64,000 nt of DNA from JAJTHC01 sp044348005 (GCA_044348005.1 JBIKTR010000002.1:1-64000), one strand, 5' to 3'; positions 7,641 to 17,046 are shown, numbered from the stretch's first letter. Program-made: numbers and translations. The notes: generated by a model from the letters alone, not told the origin.

Positions 7641-8957
7641 ATGCAAATACCACTATTTAAGCGCGCGCTTGCTTTACAAGGAAAGTCGCCCCTTCTGTTT
7701 TTTTTGGGGGCCTTGTTGGTGAGTAGTTTCTTGTGGATGCTGTACCAGTCGTGGCACGCCGTTTTAGGGGGCGTGCCAAATGGCAAAACCACCCTAACCC
7801 TTAGTGCGTGGGGAACGCTGGAAGAACTTCATACCCTCAAAACGCAAGTCCACGCCTTTGAAGAAGCTCACCCCAGCCTCAAAGTACACATCCGCCACAT
7901 GCCTGATTTATACACCCAAGGGTTGCAAATGTTAATTGCGTCCAATCAAACGCCTGATGTCATGATGCTCAATAGTTTGGATGTCCAACGCTTCTGCCAA
8001 GCAGGCTTGCTCCAAGACGCTTTTTCGCTGATCAAACACGAACAAGACGCCTTTTTCCCTACCGCCTTACGCAGTATGACGGCTCCTGACGGCACGCTTT
8101 GTGCGGTGCCTCGGGATGTGTCGAATCTCGTGGTCTATGTGAATCAAGACTTGCTTAAAACATTACCGCGCCATACGCAAGCCTTGTTAAACCCTTCGTG
8201 GCATTTAGGAGATTTACCCGCTATCGCTGAAGCTATAGCCAACTTGCACCGTCAACCCAAAACATGGGTGATAAGTTTTTATCAAGCCCCTGCCTTATTT
8301 TGGCTACCCTTTGTGTGGAGTGAAGGGGGAGAGGTTTTTAAAAATCAAACGATCCAATTTAACGCGACGGCCGTTCAAGCGTTGGCCCAGTACAAAGCCT
8401 TACGCCATAGCCCGCATTTGGCGCCTGATCGTCAAGAAATAGGCAATACCACCATGAGCGATCTTTTCTTGCAGGGGCGGCTACTGTGCTTGCTGAGCGG
8501 TCGATGGGCGGTTCCCTTGCTACGAGAAAACGCGTCTTTTTCCTGGGATGTGTTGCCCTTTCCTCAAGGCAAGGCGGGCTCTCGTGTGGGGATTGATTCC
8601 ACAGGCTATGCCGTCAGTCGTCACAGTCCCCATCTCAAAGACGCACAAGCCCTCACGCGTTTTTTAAGTAGCGCTTCTGCGCAGCAAGCGTGGGTGCATT
8701 CGGGTTTAATCGTCCCGGCTCGCAAGGCACTCGCCACCCGAGATGCCTTCTTACAACGAGGAAAACTCCCCCAGCATGCGGACTATTTTATCACGGCCTT
8801 GACTACAGGGATGCCAAGTGCTTACCCCAAAACGTGGACGCACTTGGGGCAATCTCTCAATACGGCCATGGATGCCTATTTCAACACACCTGATTTTCCT
8901 TTAGAAGAAGCGCTAAAGGGTGCTCAACTTCAAGGGGCTATGCCTCATGCGTCCTAA
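7641..8957 (+). CDS. sugar ABC transporter substrate-binding protein (family 1)
   Basis: Periplasmic carbohydrate-binding component of the MalE/UgpB kind. The 438 residues start with a basic stretch and one hydrophobic segment (PLLFFLGALLVSSFLWMLY), a signal peptide or anchor without a lipobox cysteine. The mature part opens with TTLTLSAWGTLEELHTLKT, and VISFYQAPALFWLPFVWSEGG is typical of the family, as is the C-terminal AQALTRFLSSASAQQAWV. The permease gene overlaps its 3' end. TATACT lies 8 bases before the ATG with little room for a leader, so the transcript may be nearly leaderless. Ligand cannot be read; the glucan genes around it suggest maltodextrins (inference). Confidence 0.85.
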   Translation: MQIPLFKRALALQGKSPLLFFLGALLVSSFLWMLYQSWHAVLGGVPNGKTTLTLSAWGTLEELHTLKTQVHAFEEAHPSLKVHIRHMPDLYTQGLQMLIASNQTPDVMMLNSLDVQRFCQAGLLQDAFSLIKHEQDAFFPTALRSMTAPDGTLCAVPRDVSNLVVYVNQDLLKTLPRHTQALLNPSWHLGDLPAIAEAIANLHRQPKTWVISFYQAPALFWLPFVWSEGGEVFKNQTIQFNATAVQALAQYKALRHSPHLAPDRQEIGNTTMSDLFLQGRLLCLLSGRWAVPLLRENASFSWDVLPFPQGKAGSRVGIDSTGYAVSRHSPHLKDAQALTRFLSSASAQQAWVHSGLIVPARKALATRDAFLQRGKLPQHADYFITALTTGMPSAYPKTWTHLGQSLNTAMDAYFNTPDFPLEEALKGAQLQGAMPHAS

Positions 8958-9831
8958 GCCCCGTTTTAATTTCAACCGTTGGATGCCTGGCCTATTTATC
9001 CTACCTGTTGTTGTGGGGCTTTTTTGCTTGAATTACATCCCGAGTTTTTACGCGTTTTATTTGAGCTTTCAGCAATGGAACCTTTTAGAAGCTCCACAGT
9101 GGGTGGGGCTAGAAAACTATCAGCACCTTTTGGCTTCGCCCGCCTTTGTTCAAACCCTGCGTCAAACGGCGTATTATGTGGGCGGAATCGTTCTGGTTGA
9201 ACTCTTATGTTCAATGCTTATTGCAACAGCCTTGCATCGCATAACCCGAGGCAAACGGCTTTTTCAAGTCTTGGCTTTTTTGCCTTATGTAACGCCTGCC
9301 ATGGCGGCTAGCCTGATTTTTATGTGGATTTTTCAGCCTGATCAAGGCCTATTAAATAGTAGTTTGCAAGCGGTGGGCGTGCTAAAAAGTCCGATTGCCT
9401 GGCTTTTTACGCCTCATACGGCCTTAATGGCCGTAATAAGCCTTGAAGTATGGAAAGCAACGGGCTATAATATGCTCTTGATTTTGGGGGCCTTACAAGC
9501 CTTGCCCCAACACCTTGATGAAGCCGCAAGCTTAGATGGGGCGGCTGGCTTACGGAAATGGTGGTGGGTCACGCTCCCTCAGCTCATGCCCACCGTTTTA
9601 CTAGTAGCCATGATGACGACCATTCACGCCCTACAAGCCTTTGACGCCATTTACTTGCTCACCCAAGGCGGGCCCAATCGCGCCACAACCGTTTTGGCCT
9701 ACGCCTTGTATGAAACCGCGTTTCAGCGTTTTGAACTGGGCCAAGCCACCGCTTTAGGCGTGATTATTTTTACCATTATTGCCGTTTTAACGGCATTGCA
9801 ATGGCGTTTTAGTCCAAGACGCAGTCCCTAG
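8947..9831 (+). CDS. sugar ABC transporter permease (MalF/UgpA type)
   Basis: Inner-membrane permease of about 294 residues with six predicted membrane segments. The cytoplasmic EAA loop EAASLDGAAGLRKWWWVTLP is intact; it docks to the ATPase. The chosen start ATG at 8947 overlaps the end of the binding-protein gene by 11 bases; an in-frame upstream codon at 8920 has no better signal. The second permease (MalG type) and the ATPase that usually follow are absent here: the next gene converges from the other strand, and the two stop codons share the tetranucleotide CTAG. Confidence 0.9.
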   Translation: MRPKPRFNFNRWMPGLFILPVVVGLFCLNYIPSFYAFYLSFQQWNLLEAPQWVGLENYQHLLASPAFVQTLRQTAYYVGGIVLVELLCSMLIATALHRITRGKRLFQVLAFLPYVTPAMAASLIFMWIFQPDQGLLNSSLQAVGVLKSPIAWLFTPHTALMAVISLEVWKATGYNMLLILGALQALPQHLDEAASLDGAAGLRKWWWVTLPQLMPTVLLVAMMTTIHALQAFDAIYLLTQGGPNRATTVLAYALYETAFQRFELGQATALGVIIFTIIAVLTALQWRFSPRRSP

Positions 9832-11231
9832 TGGTTTGAAACATTGCGAGGCAACAACAACGCCATAGTCGTGCCTTTTCCCAATTCTGACCACAACAGT
9901 TTCGCCGTGCCTTCATGGGCCTGCATAATTTTACGAATATACGCCAAGCCCAGCCCTGTGCCTGTGGCTTTGGTTGAAAAATAAGGCGTAAAAAGCTTTT
10001 CCACTTTGTCTTCAGCAATACCGACGCCTTCATCTTTGACTTTAATATATAAGTGCGTGTCATCTTTACGACTGGCCAAAGAAACAGTCACTTTTTTCCC
10101 TTCTGCGGTGGCTTCTAAGGCATTTTTAAGCAAATTGATGAGGGCTTGACGCATACGGCCTGCATCCAGCGAAACCAGTAACCCTTTTTCATCCAAAGAA
10201 TCTTTGCTAAATTGCATTTCAACAGTTAAAATCACGCCTTTTTCTTCGTATTTGGGACGATAAAACTCGCACACATCTTCTACAAATTGCTGAAGGTTTA
10301 CGGGTTCACACTGTAATTCAAGTGGCCGAGAATACTGGGTGAGTTCACTTAAAATGGTTTCTAAGTGAGCGGTGGCGTCTTTGATTTGATCGAGGTTTTT
10401 ATGCAACGCTTCAGGCACTTCTGCTGTTGTGGCCAGTTGCCCCAATTGCCCTTGAATAATTTGGGCGTAGAGGGAAATCAACCCCAAGGGATTACGGATT
10501 TCATGGGCAATAACACTAGAAAGTTGACCAATAGCGGCCATGCGTTCTTGTTCAGCCATGCGACGAGACAGTTCCTTTTCTCGTTCCAAAGCCAACGTCA
10601 GTTCACGGTTACGATTTTCTAAGTTAGACAAGAGCGAAGAAACAATCAACGAAATTTTATCATCGTGACGAGCGTCAAAAGGGGCTTGTTCTACCGCCAA
10701 GTGTAACGTGTCATGCCCAAGCCATTCGGCTAAATATAGAGACAAATTACGCACATCCGCAGGGTTAAAGCTCCAGCCCCCTTGATCCATACGAAAGGCT
10801 TGGGATGTTTCAGAGTTCCAATGCACCACGGCACTTAATTTGTCGCTCAACAACAACATAAAGCCTACGGTAGGGGAAATAAGCGTTTCTGAAATAGTAG
10901 ATTCACATTGATCTAAATTAAACACATGCAAGCCCATCATATTATGTAAGGGTAAACTCAACATGTTAAAGGTGTCGTCTTTCAGCGTTCTTAGAATCAC
11001 CACCCCGTTGATCTGTTGATCTCTGACCATGCGAATGAGTGAACCGTAAATGTTTTGGAAGGTGGCTCTTGAAAACAAGCCCGTGTGGGCGGAAAGTTGA
11101 TTGAGCATTTCGTCAAATTTAGGACGCGAAACCACTTCTGTGCTTTCATCGTCTTCTTCAAAGGGGTGAAATACATCAGAAATAGTAGATTCAAGCATTG
11201 CAGGAGCTCCCAAAAATTGTGTGGTTTGCAT
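9828..11231 (-). CDS. soluble sensor histidine kinase
   Basis: Two-component kinase of 467 residues without membrane segments. The first 190 residues form an unidentified sensory region, followed by a short coiled linker (LTLALEREKELSRRMAEQER). The HisKA box is SSVIAHEIRNPLGLISLY with the phosphoacceptor His near residue 246. The ATPase domain shows the N box LINLLKNALEAT, the G1 box DEGVGI, the F box LFTPYFSTK and G2 GTGLGLAY. No response regulator is adjacent. It is divergent from malQ and convergent with the sugar permease, so a role in sugar or energy sensing is possible but only an inference. Confidence 0.9.
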   Translation of the reverse strand: MQTTQFLGAPAMLESTISDVFHPFEEDDESTEVVSRPKFDEMLNQLSAHTGLFSRATFQNIYGSLIRMVRDQQINGVVILRTLKDDTFNMLSLPLHNMMGLHVFNLDQCESTISETLISPTVGFMLLLSDKLSAVVHWNSETSQAFRMDQGGWSFNPADVRNLSLYLAEWLGHDTLHLAVEQAPFDARHDDKISLIVSSLLSNLENRNRELTLALEREKELSRRMAEQERMAAIGQLSSVIAHEIRNPLGLISLYAQIIQGQLGQLATTAEVPEALHKNLDQIKDATAHLETILSELTQYSRPLELQCEPVNLQQFVEDVCEFYRPKYEEKGVILTVEMQFSKDSLDEKGLLVSLDAGRMRQALINLLKNALEATAEGKKVTVSLASRKDDTHLYIKVKDEGVGIAEDKVEKLFTPYFSTKATGTGLGLAYIRKIMQAHEGTAKLLWSELGKGTTMALLLPRNVSNH

Positions 11232-11344
11232 AAGAAGTCATCCAAGAAAAGGATTTTTTCGTTTAGATGTTTCCTATTATAGACCCGCTTTTTAATTATG
11301 GCTAGGCAAACGTCTTATTCCTGTGAAACCCATCAAGAAGACGA

Positions 11345-11374
11345 TTGCACGAAGACTTTCGCAAAACCTATAAT
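11345..11374 (+). promoter_or_regulatory. sigma70-type promoter of malQ
   Basis: TTGCAC (11345-11350), an 18-base spacer and a consensus TATAAT (11369-11374). The expected transcript start near 11381 leaves a leader of about 37 bases and supports the ATG at 11418. Confidence 0.65.
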
Positions 11375-11417
11375 AGTTGTATACTATCGTTATCTGGAAA
11401 GAAAGAAGAATCCCCCC

Positions 11418-13601
11418 ATGACCTCTGCCGTTCAACTTCGTCTAACTCCTTTGCAAACCTTGGCTCAAGCCTATGGTATTTCCCTTGAATTTACAGATGC
11501 CTTCAACCAAGTGCAACAAACCTCCCCCTATGCCCTTGAAAAAGTATTAAATGCCTTGGGCGTGGGTTCTTGTGACAGCGAAACGGCTTGTAAAAAACGC
11601 TTGGCAGAATGGGAAGAAGCGCAATGGAAGCCCGTTTTAGCACCCATGACGGTGTGGCGTCAAGGCGATGTGCAACCCCTTCGCATTCAACTGAATTTTA
11701 TGCCTAAATCCCCCGTCGATTGGAAAATTACGGATGAATACGGCACGATTTATACAGGTCAACTCGCCCTGAATCCGCTTAACAAAGTCGATGAAAAAAG
11801 TTTTGAGCGTCGGGGACTCCTTTTTTCTAACAAAGAACTCCGTTTTGCGTGGCACTGGCACATTGAAGCGGAACTGCCCCAAGGGTATCATCAAATCGAA
11901 CTGAGCTACCGTGGGGAACGTTTGGTGCAAAGCAAGTTGGCCGTAACGCCTCGTCATGCTTATATTCCTGAAGTGATGCAACAGGGCCAAGTATGGGGTG
12001 TTTCGTCTCAGTTATACAGCTTTAAAAGTTCGCAAAATTATGGTATGGGCGATGTAAACGATCTGCATGGCTTGGTAGATGCGCTTGCTGAAGTGGGGGC
12101 TTCGGCCATTGGCTTAAATCCCCTGCACCAAGTGTTCCCGCATGATGCTTCGGCCATTAGTCCGTATTCACCTTCAAGCCGTTTGTTTTTGAATTGGTTG
12201 TACATTCACCCGCAAAACAGTGTGGATTTTCATCAGTCCGAGGTGGCTCAGCTACTTTATACGCAAAACAAAAACGTGATAGATTCTGCGCGAAATAGTG
12301 AACTGGTGGATTATGAAACGGTGGCGGATGTAAAGCGTCCTATTTTAGAGGCGATGTTTCAAAGCTTTAGTGAAAATCACTTGGCGAAAGATTCGGATCG
12401 TGCCAAGGCCTATGTGGCCTTTATGAAACGTGAAGGCGATGCCTTACATAAGCTGGCCTTATATGAAGCCCTTTGCGAATATTTTTACACGCAAGATTCG
12501 AGCCTTTGGGGGTGGCCAGTTTGGCCTGAAGCCTTTAGAACTCCCGAAATTCCTGAAGTAAAAACCGCTAGCGTGCGTTTGAATCAACGGGTTCAATTTT
12601 TTGCGTACCTTCAATTTTTAATGGATGAACAACTCACTGCTGTGGGGCATCACTGCGAAGAACGCCACTTGGCGGTGGGTTTGTACATGGATTTAGCGGT
12701 GGGTTCAGGCATTGGAGGGGCTGATGTGTGGATGAACCGTAGCCTGTATAGCACCAGTGCTTCTGTGGGTTGCCCCCCTGATTTATTCAACCAGCTGGGC
12801 CAAAACTGGGGCTTGCCTCCTATTCGACCCGAAGTCTTAAAGGCCCAACAGTTTGAACCATTTATTCAATTGTTGCGTGCCAATATGAAGTACGCGGGGG
12901 CCTTGCGAATCGATCACGCCTTGGCTATTTTTAGAGCGTATTGGATTCCTGTTGGGGAAACCGGGCAACACGGGGCGTATGTCGACTATCCTTCCCATGA
13001 ATTGCTGGGGTTGATCGCTCTAGAAAGTCAACGGGCCAAGTGCTTGGTCATTGGGGAAGATTTAGGCACGGTTCCAAACTGGGTGCGGGACACCTTTATG
13101 GATTGGAACATTTTTAGTTACCGTATTTTTTACTTTGAACGTGGAGCAGGCAATCAGTATATTGCGCCACAAGACTACCCTAAAAATGCACTCGTCACCA
13201 TTTCAACCCATGATTTACCGACCTTGCAAAGCTATTGGCAGGGCAAAGACATTACGCTGAGAAATGAATTAAAGCTCTTTCCTACGCCAGAAAAGTTTGA
13301 AGAAGAATGGGCGGCTCGCCCCTTTGAGCGTCAAGCTTTGTTGGATGCGTTGATTCACAATAACGTGATGCCTGAAGGGTATAGCCATAATCAAGCGGAT
13401 TACCCAGAGGCCCTGCCTCAAGCCATTGCTCATGCGGTAGATGCCTTTTTGGCTCATACCCCCAGCAAACTACGCATGCTACAACTTGAAGATGCCATGG
13501 GCTTAACGAGTCAAGTCAATATGCCGGGTACGGTGAACGAGCATCCCAATTGGCGACGCAAACACCCCGTAAAAGTGGATGAGATCAAGAACATTTTATA
13601 A
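11418..13601 (+). CDS. malQ: 4-alpha-glucanotransferase (amylomaltase, GH77)
   Basis: Transfers alpha-1,4-glucan chains between maltodextrins in the cytoplasm, working with glucan phosphorylase. The 727-residue product is of the long MalQ type. An N-terminal region of about 180 residues precedes the barrel. GH77 motifs are present: GLNPLHQVFPHDASAISPYS, RIDHALAIFRAYWIP (nucleophile Asp), VIGEDLGTVP (acid/base Glu) and STHDLPTLQSYWQG (third Asp), and the end carries MPGTVNEHPNWRRK. The frame extends 40 codons further upstream, but the promoter falls inside that extension, so the ATG at 11418 after GAAAGAAGAA is preferred. A terminator follows at once, so it is monocistronic. Confidence 0.94.
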   Translation: MTSAVQLRLTPLQTLAQAYGISLEFTDAFNQVQQTSPYALEKVLNALGVGSCDSETACKKRLAEWEEAQWKPVLAPMTVWRQGDVQPLRIQLNFMPKSPVDWKITDEYGTIYTGQLALNPLNKVDEKSFERRGLLFSNKELRFAWHWHIEAELPQGYHQIELSYRGERLVQSKLAVTPRHAYIPEVMQQGQVWGVSSQLYSFKSSQNYGMGDVNDLHGLVDALAEVGASAIGLNPLHQVFPHDASAISPYSPSSRLFLNWLYIHPQNSVDFHQSEVAQLLYTQNKNVIDSARNSELVDYETVADVKRPILEAMFQSFSENHLAKDSDRAKAYVAFMKREGDALHKLALYEALCEYFYTQDSSLWGWPVWPEAFRTPEIPEVKTASVRLNQRVQFFAYLQFLMDEQLTAVGHHCEERHLAVGLYMDLAVGSGIGGADVWMNRSLYSTSASVGCPPDLFNQLGQNWGLPPIRPEVLKAQQFEPFIQLLRANMKYAGALRIDHALAIFRAYWIPVGETGQHGAYVDYPSHELLGLIALESQRAKCLVIGEDLGTVPNWVRDTFMDWNIFSYRIFYFERGAGNQYIAPQDYPKNALVTISTHDLPTLQSYWQGKDITLRNELKLFPTPEKFEEEWAARPFERQALLDALIHNNVMPEGYSHNQADYPEALPQAIAHAVDAFLAHTPSKLRMLQLEDAMGLTSQVNMPGTVNEHPNWRRKHPVKVDEIKNIL

Positions 13602-13608
13602 GTCTAAA

Positions 13609-13634
13609 AAAAGAGGGTGTATTGCCCTCTTTTT
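13609..13634 (+). terminator. malQ intrinsic terminator
   Basis: Stem AAAAGAGGG / CCCTCTTTT with a 7-base loop and further T, eight bases after the malQ stop. Confidence 0.85.
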
Positions 13635-13907
13635 AGTAACACAATGTAACTAAAGTGCAATTATGAAGTGGGCCTTGTGTTTATTGTGTTGTAAACATTT
13701 GGGGAAATTATTCCAAAAAAACTATATGAAACTATCGTGGGGCGATTTGTGCGTGCACGACTTCACAAGATCTCTTGAATTTTAATCGGCTCGGCCGATC
13801 TCGCATTAGTTGTTGGGAAGCACTTATGGCCGTATTGTTAAGATCACTCTCTCTATTCATGTTAATCAACACAGGCTTATTCAACTATAAAAAGGCATAC
13901 ACCACGG
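13635..13907. other. non-coding region before the YPPQ-repeat gene
   Basis: About 270 bases without a convincing gene. It contains a small hairpin ATCGGC-TCG-GCCGAT near 13785-13800 and a TATAAAAAGG stretch near 13886 that may be the -10 region of the following gene. No element of the MITE-like family is seen here. Confidence 0.4.
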
Positions 13908-14675
13908 ATGAATCGTATTAGTTCCACTCCTTTTTCACCTTACGGAAACAGCCCGCCCGCTTTGATTTTTCCACCAGCTCAAGGGTATTCGAATGATTCA
14001 AACAATTACAGTAAATACCCCCCCGGTTCGCCTTTGGCCAATCCACCTTCGATTTATGGAAATACGTTTCAAGCGCCGCCTCGAACCATTTCTGCGTTCA
14101 CAGGGTATGACCCCCGTGTGGGATACAACCCCACCGTCTATGACAGCCCCGTCCGGCACGATGGCTTTTTGGGGTATATGGCCCCTCAATATATTGGGCA
14201 GTCTCCTGTTCCCGTGTATAGTTTAAAAGAACTCATGTTGGGTCGTGGGGATGCGACGATTTATCCCTACCCACCTAGCTATAACACACCGTTACCCGCT
14301 TACGCACCACCACAGAGCTACGCGCCATCGCAGAGCTACGGCCCACCACAAAACTACGGCCCACCACAAAGCTACGCCGCGCCACCGCAAAGCTATGGCC
14401 AACCACAAAGCTACGCGCCATCGCAGAGCTACGGCCCACCACAAAGCTACGCCGCACCACCCAGCTACGCGCCACCGCAAAGCTACGGCCCACCACAAAG
14501 CTACGGCCCACCGCAGAGCTATGGCCAACCACAAAGCTACGCACCACCGCAGAGCTACGGCCCACCACAGTCACAGTTTACTAGTTTTCAATATACAGGG
14601 CCACGTAATGCTTTGCAGAACCCCATTTATGGGCCACCCCAACAAACCCATCCCATGGGGGTTCGGTATTTTTAA
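13908..14675 (+). CDS. Pro/Gln/Tyr hexapeptide-repeat protein
   Basis: The 255-residue protein begins with a Pro/Asn/Tyr/Ser-rich region and has 15 tandem units of the form Y-[AG]-P-P-Q-S between about residues 131 and 222, with two 7-residue units (YAAPPQS) and one shortened one. The end is a short unique tail (QNPIYGPPQQTHPMGVRYF). There is no signal peptide, membrane helix or cysteine. I do not recognise a family. The composition resembles low-complexity adhesive or phase-separating proteins, but function is unknown. It shares its Y/P/N bias with the protein at 4076-5530 and with the N-terminus of the protein at 29868-30857. Confidence 0.75.
   Translation: MNRISSTPFSPYGNSPPALIFPPAQGYSNDSNNYSKYPPGSPLANPPSIYGNTFQAPPRTISAFTGYDPRVGYNPTVYDSPVRHDGFLGYMAPQYIGQSPVPVYSLKELMLGRGDATIYPYPPSYNTPLPAYAPPQSYAPSQSYGPPQNYGPPQSYAAPPQSYGQPQSYAPSQSYGPPQSYAAPPSYAPPQSYGPPQSYGPPQSYGQPQSYAPPQSYGPPQSQFTSFQYTGPRNALQNPIYGPPQQTHPMGVRYF
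14298..14573 (+). repeat. 18-bp coding minisatellite
   Basis: About fifteen copies of an 18-base unit close to CCACCACAAAGCTACGGC, each encoding one YGPPQS-type hexapeptide, with two 21-base units. High sequence identity between units suggests copy number could change by slippage without shifting the frame. Confidence 0.9.
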
Positions 14676-14695
14676 AAGATTATACAAGTTAACGA

Positions 14696-16291
14696 TTAAG
14701 ACAAATTCGTCACAAAAGTGAATAAGGTTGCAACAGGGGTGCCTGTGGATGTTTCATCTTCCAACATATCCGCCCCAGCAATATCTAAATGCACAACAGG
14801 GGTGCCTTCTTTGGCACCACTCATCACAAAAGCCCCCGCGGTTTGAAACCCACGTTCACTGCCACGGTTGGTGTTGCGAATATCTGCTCCATCGAGCTTG
14901 GATTTAATGTTTTCAAAGTCAGCGGGGGTAACATCCACATACTGAACAGCATCCCCCCCACGTTGAGCAGACGCTTCAATTAAATGCCCCCACTTAGGTG
15001 AATTAGACATTAAACAAATGGTATTACCCACCGCCATTTTGGCAGCCCCTGTTAGGGTAGCAATCGTAATAATTGCTTCAGGATCCAACGCATTGGCTTT
15101 GGTAACAGCATCAATCAAGGTCAAACGTCCTTCCGCATCTGTATGGCGGATTTCAACTTTCTTGCCACAGGTGGTGTCCACAATCGAATCAGGGATCATG
15201 GCATCTGAATCAATTTTATTGGGCGTTGCGGCCAAATACATATGCACTTCAACCGCTTCAGGCTGGAACTCCCCTAAGGCTTTGGCTACCCCCAACACAG
15301 ACGCACCCCCTGCCATATCTCCCTTCATCGTCACCATGTAATTACCCGGTTTAACTTGGTAACCGCCGGTGTCAAAAATAACGGATTTACCCACCAACGC
15401 CACTTTACGGCTGGGGTTTGTACCCTTATACACCAAGTGAATAAAGCGTGGCGGGTCACTCTTTACATTGCCACGAGCCACCGTATAAAAGCAAGGCATT
15501 TCTTTTTCAAGGGTCTTTAAATCATCTACCACATTTAAAGTGAATCGATCAGGAAAGGCGTGAGCAATTTCTGTGGCGGCATTCACAAGGGTTTGCACTG
15601 TTTTTGTGTTGGCGGGCTTATTCACCAGATCTTTCGCCAACGCACGGCCCGTATTTAAGGCACTTAAAAAGGGCAACGTTTTTTCCACCGCTTCTACGTG
15701 TTCGGTGACTAAAATCACTTTTTTAAAGCCTTTTACAGGCTTGAGCGATTCCGCTGAAACGTAAGTGGCGTCATACAACGCTTTAAGTACCGCTTGAACA
15801 ATCTCTTCCGCTTCGACGCTGACTTTACTGTCCTTATCATTCAGTAAAGAACCCCCATAGCGTTCGTAATTTTTCACTAATGACACGGCAACCGTGTGCA
15901 GGGATTCATCTTTGCCCAGCAACGATTTCAACGCAAAGGCATACGCTTTGCTCAACGCGGCTTGATCCGCATTTTTAGGCTTCCCCAAGCCAAGTAGAAT
16001 AACGCGTTTAACGGCATAGTGTTCACTTTGGGGCAAGCGCAAAATGAGTTGTGTGGCCCTAGCGCCAGAAAAACCTTCTTCTTGAGCAAAGTCATAAACG
16101 CTAAAGCCAATGGCTTCGCTTAGGGCATCCAAGGCGTGGCTTTGGGGGAAGCGAGGCGTTTTTTGAGTTGCTTTGTCATTATCGTCTTCTGCTCCTTCTG
16201 CTTGCCAAATCGGGCTAATCACCGTGGTGGCTTCTTTGTTGGTAAAAGGGCATTCATTACTGACGTGAATTACGGGGGCTAAGTTAGGCAT
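14696..16291 (-). CDS. pepA: leucyl aminopeptidase (M17)
   Basis: Cytoplasmic dimetal aminopeptidase that releases N-terminal residues from peptides; also a DNA-binding protein in some bacteria. The 531 residues are typical. Metal and catalytic motifs are present: VGKSVIFDTGG (Lys and Asp ligands), MKGDMAGGASVLG (Asp), and HTDAEGRLTLIDAV (Asp and Glu ligands plus catalytic Arg). The family usually has Asn before TDAEGRL; here it is His. It converges on the hexapeptide-repeat gene with only 20 bases between stops, and no terminator is visible between them. Confidence 0.93.
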   Translation of the reverse strand: MPNLAPVIHVSNECPFTNKEATTVISPIWQAEGAEDDNDKATQKTPRFPQSHALDALSEAIGFSVYDFAQEEGFSGARATQLILRLPQSEHYAVKRVILLGLGKPKNADQAALSKAYAFALKSLLGKDESLHTVAVSLVKNYERYGGSLLNDKDSKVSVEAEEIVQAVLKALYDATYVSAESLKPVKGFKKVILVTEHVEAVEKTLPFLSALNTGRALAKDLVNKPANTKTVQTLVNAATEIAHAFPDRFTLNVVDDLKTLEKEMPCFYTVARGNVKSDPPRFIHLVYKGTNPSRKVALVGKSVIFDTGGYQVKPGNYMVTMKGDMAGGASVLGVAKALGEFQPEAVEVHMYLAATPNKIDSDAMIPDSIVDTTCGKKVEIRHTDAEGRLTLIDAVTKANALDPEAIITIATLTGAAKMAVGNTICLMSNSPKWGHLIEASAQRGGDAVQYVDVTPADFENIKSKLDGADIRNTNRGSERGFQTAGAFVMSGAKEGTPVVHLDIAGADMLEDETSTGTPVATLFTFVTNLS

Positions 16292-16411
16292 AGAGTTCTT
16301 TCTTTCTCGTCAAAGGTCCCAAAAGGGACCGTCTCTCATAACAGTATAAGTATAGCATAGTTTTAGGCTTGTTCGTGACGTCTCGTGGTGAATCTTCCCA
16401 CACACGTTTTA

Positions 16412-16440
16412 TTCGACCTTTAAGCTGGATGCGATACAAT
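16412..16440 (+). promoter_or_regulatory. promoter of the rimP-nusA-infB operon
   Basis: TTCGAC (16412-16417), 17 bases and TACAAT (16435-16440), 37 bases before the chosen rimP ATG. Confidence 0.5.
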
Positions 16441-16476
16441 ACTAAGGTAGCCTACTTAAGTAAAGGATCCCGATTA

Positions 16477-17046
16477 ATGAAACATGCGATGAGTGAAACC
16501 CAAGTTAAACGCCTTTGTAAAACAGTGTTACACGTGGCCATTGAATCACTGGCCCATACGCCTTACCTCCCACTGGCTGTAGAAGTGGAACAGAGTCAAG
16601 GGCGCTTGGTTCTTCAGATTTTTGTGGAAAAGCAAGGCGTTCGTATTACCTTAGATGAATGTGCCGAAGCTTCTTTGTTGTTAGAAGCCCCTTTAGCAGA
16701 TTTGGCTGAACTTCAAGCCCATTCCTATGTGCTTGAAGTCAGTTCCCCCGGTTTGTTTCGTCACCTCAAAACCTTTCGCGAATTGGATTTTTATACAGGA
16801 AAAACCGTGACAGTCAAACCGCTGGATGTCCCTGAATCAAAAGCCACTTCCCATTTATTTCCCCCCAAACAATTGGGGCAAGTGCAGGTTCAAAACGCTG
16901 ATATACTCGTTTGCCTAAAAAGCGAAACAGGTACAGAAGAACAGTTTTTATTGTCCAGCCTTCCCCAAGGGCAGGGGATTTGCTTGGCCCCACCCATTCA
17001 ATGGCCTAATGATGAAGAGGACGACCTTCCCCTAGATGCTGAATAA
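16477..17046 (+). CDS. rimP: ribosome maturation factor RimP
   Basis: Assembly factor for the 30S subunit. The 189-residue product follows the RimP pattern: an N-terminal alpha/beta domain with LPLAVEVEQSQGRLVLQIFVEK and the SYVLEVSSPGLFRHL motif (usual YxLEVSSPGxxRPL), then a C-terminal Sm-like region. The C-terminal end is acidic (NDEEDDLPLDAE). The ATG at 16477 is preceded by AAAGGA and lies just downstream of a good promoter; in-frame codons further upstream overlap that promoter. First gene of the conserved rimP-nusA-ylxR-infB-rbfA order. Confidence 0.92.
   Translation: MKHAMSETQVKRLCKTVLHVAIESLAHTPYLPLAVEVEQSQGRLVLQIFVEKQGVRITLDECAEASLLLEAPLADLAELQAHSYVLEVSSPGLFRHLKTFRELDFYTGKTVTVKPLDVPESKATSHLFPPKQLGQVQVQNADILVCLKSETGTEEQFLLSSLPQGQGICLAPPIQWPNDEEDDLPLDAE

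Noticed and set aside
14245..14721. Overlapping open frames on both strands across the YPPQS repeats
   Set aside because: They come from the 18-bp repeat read in other frames. Their products are His/Thr/Arg-, Val/Arg/Ser- or Trp/Ala-rich repeats, and none shows a ribosome binding site. The YxPPQS frame has a unique head and tail.
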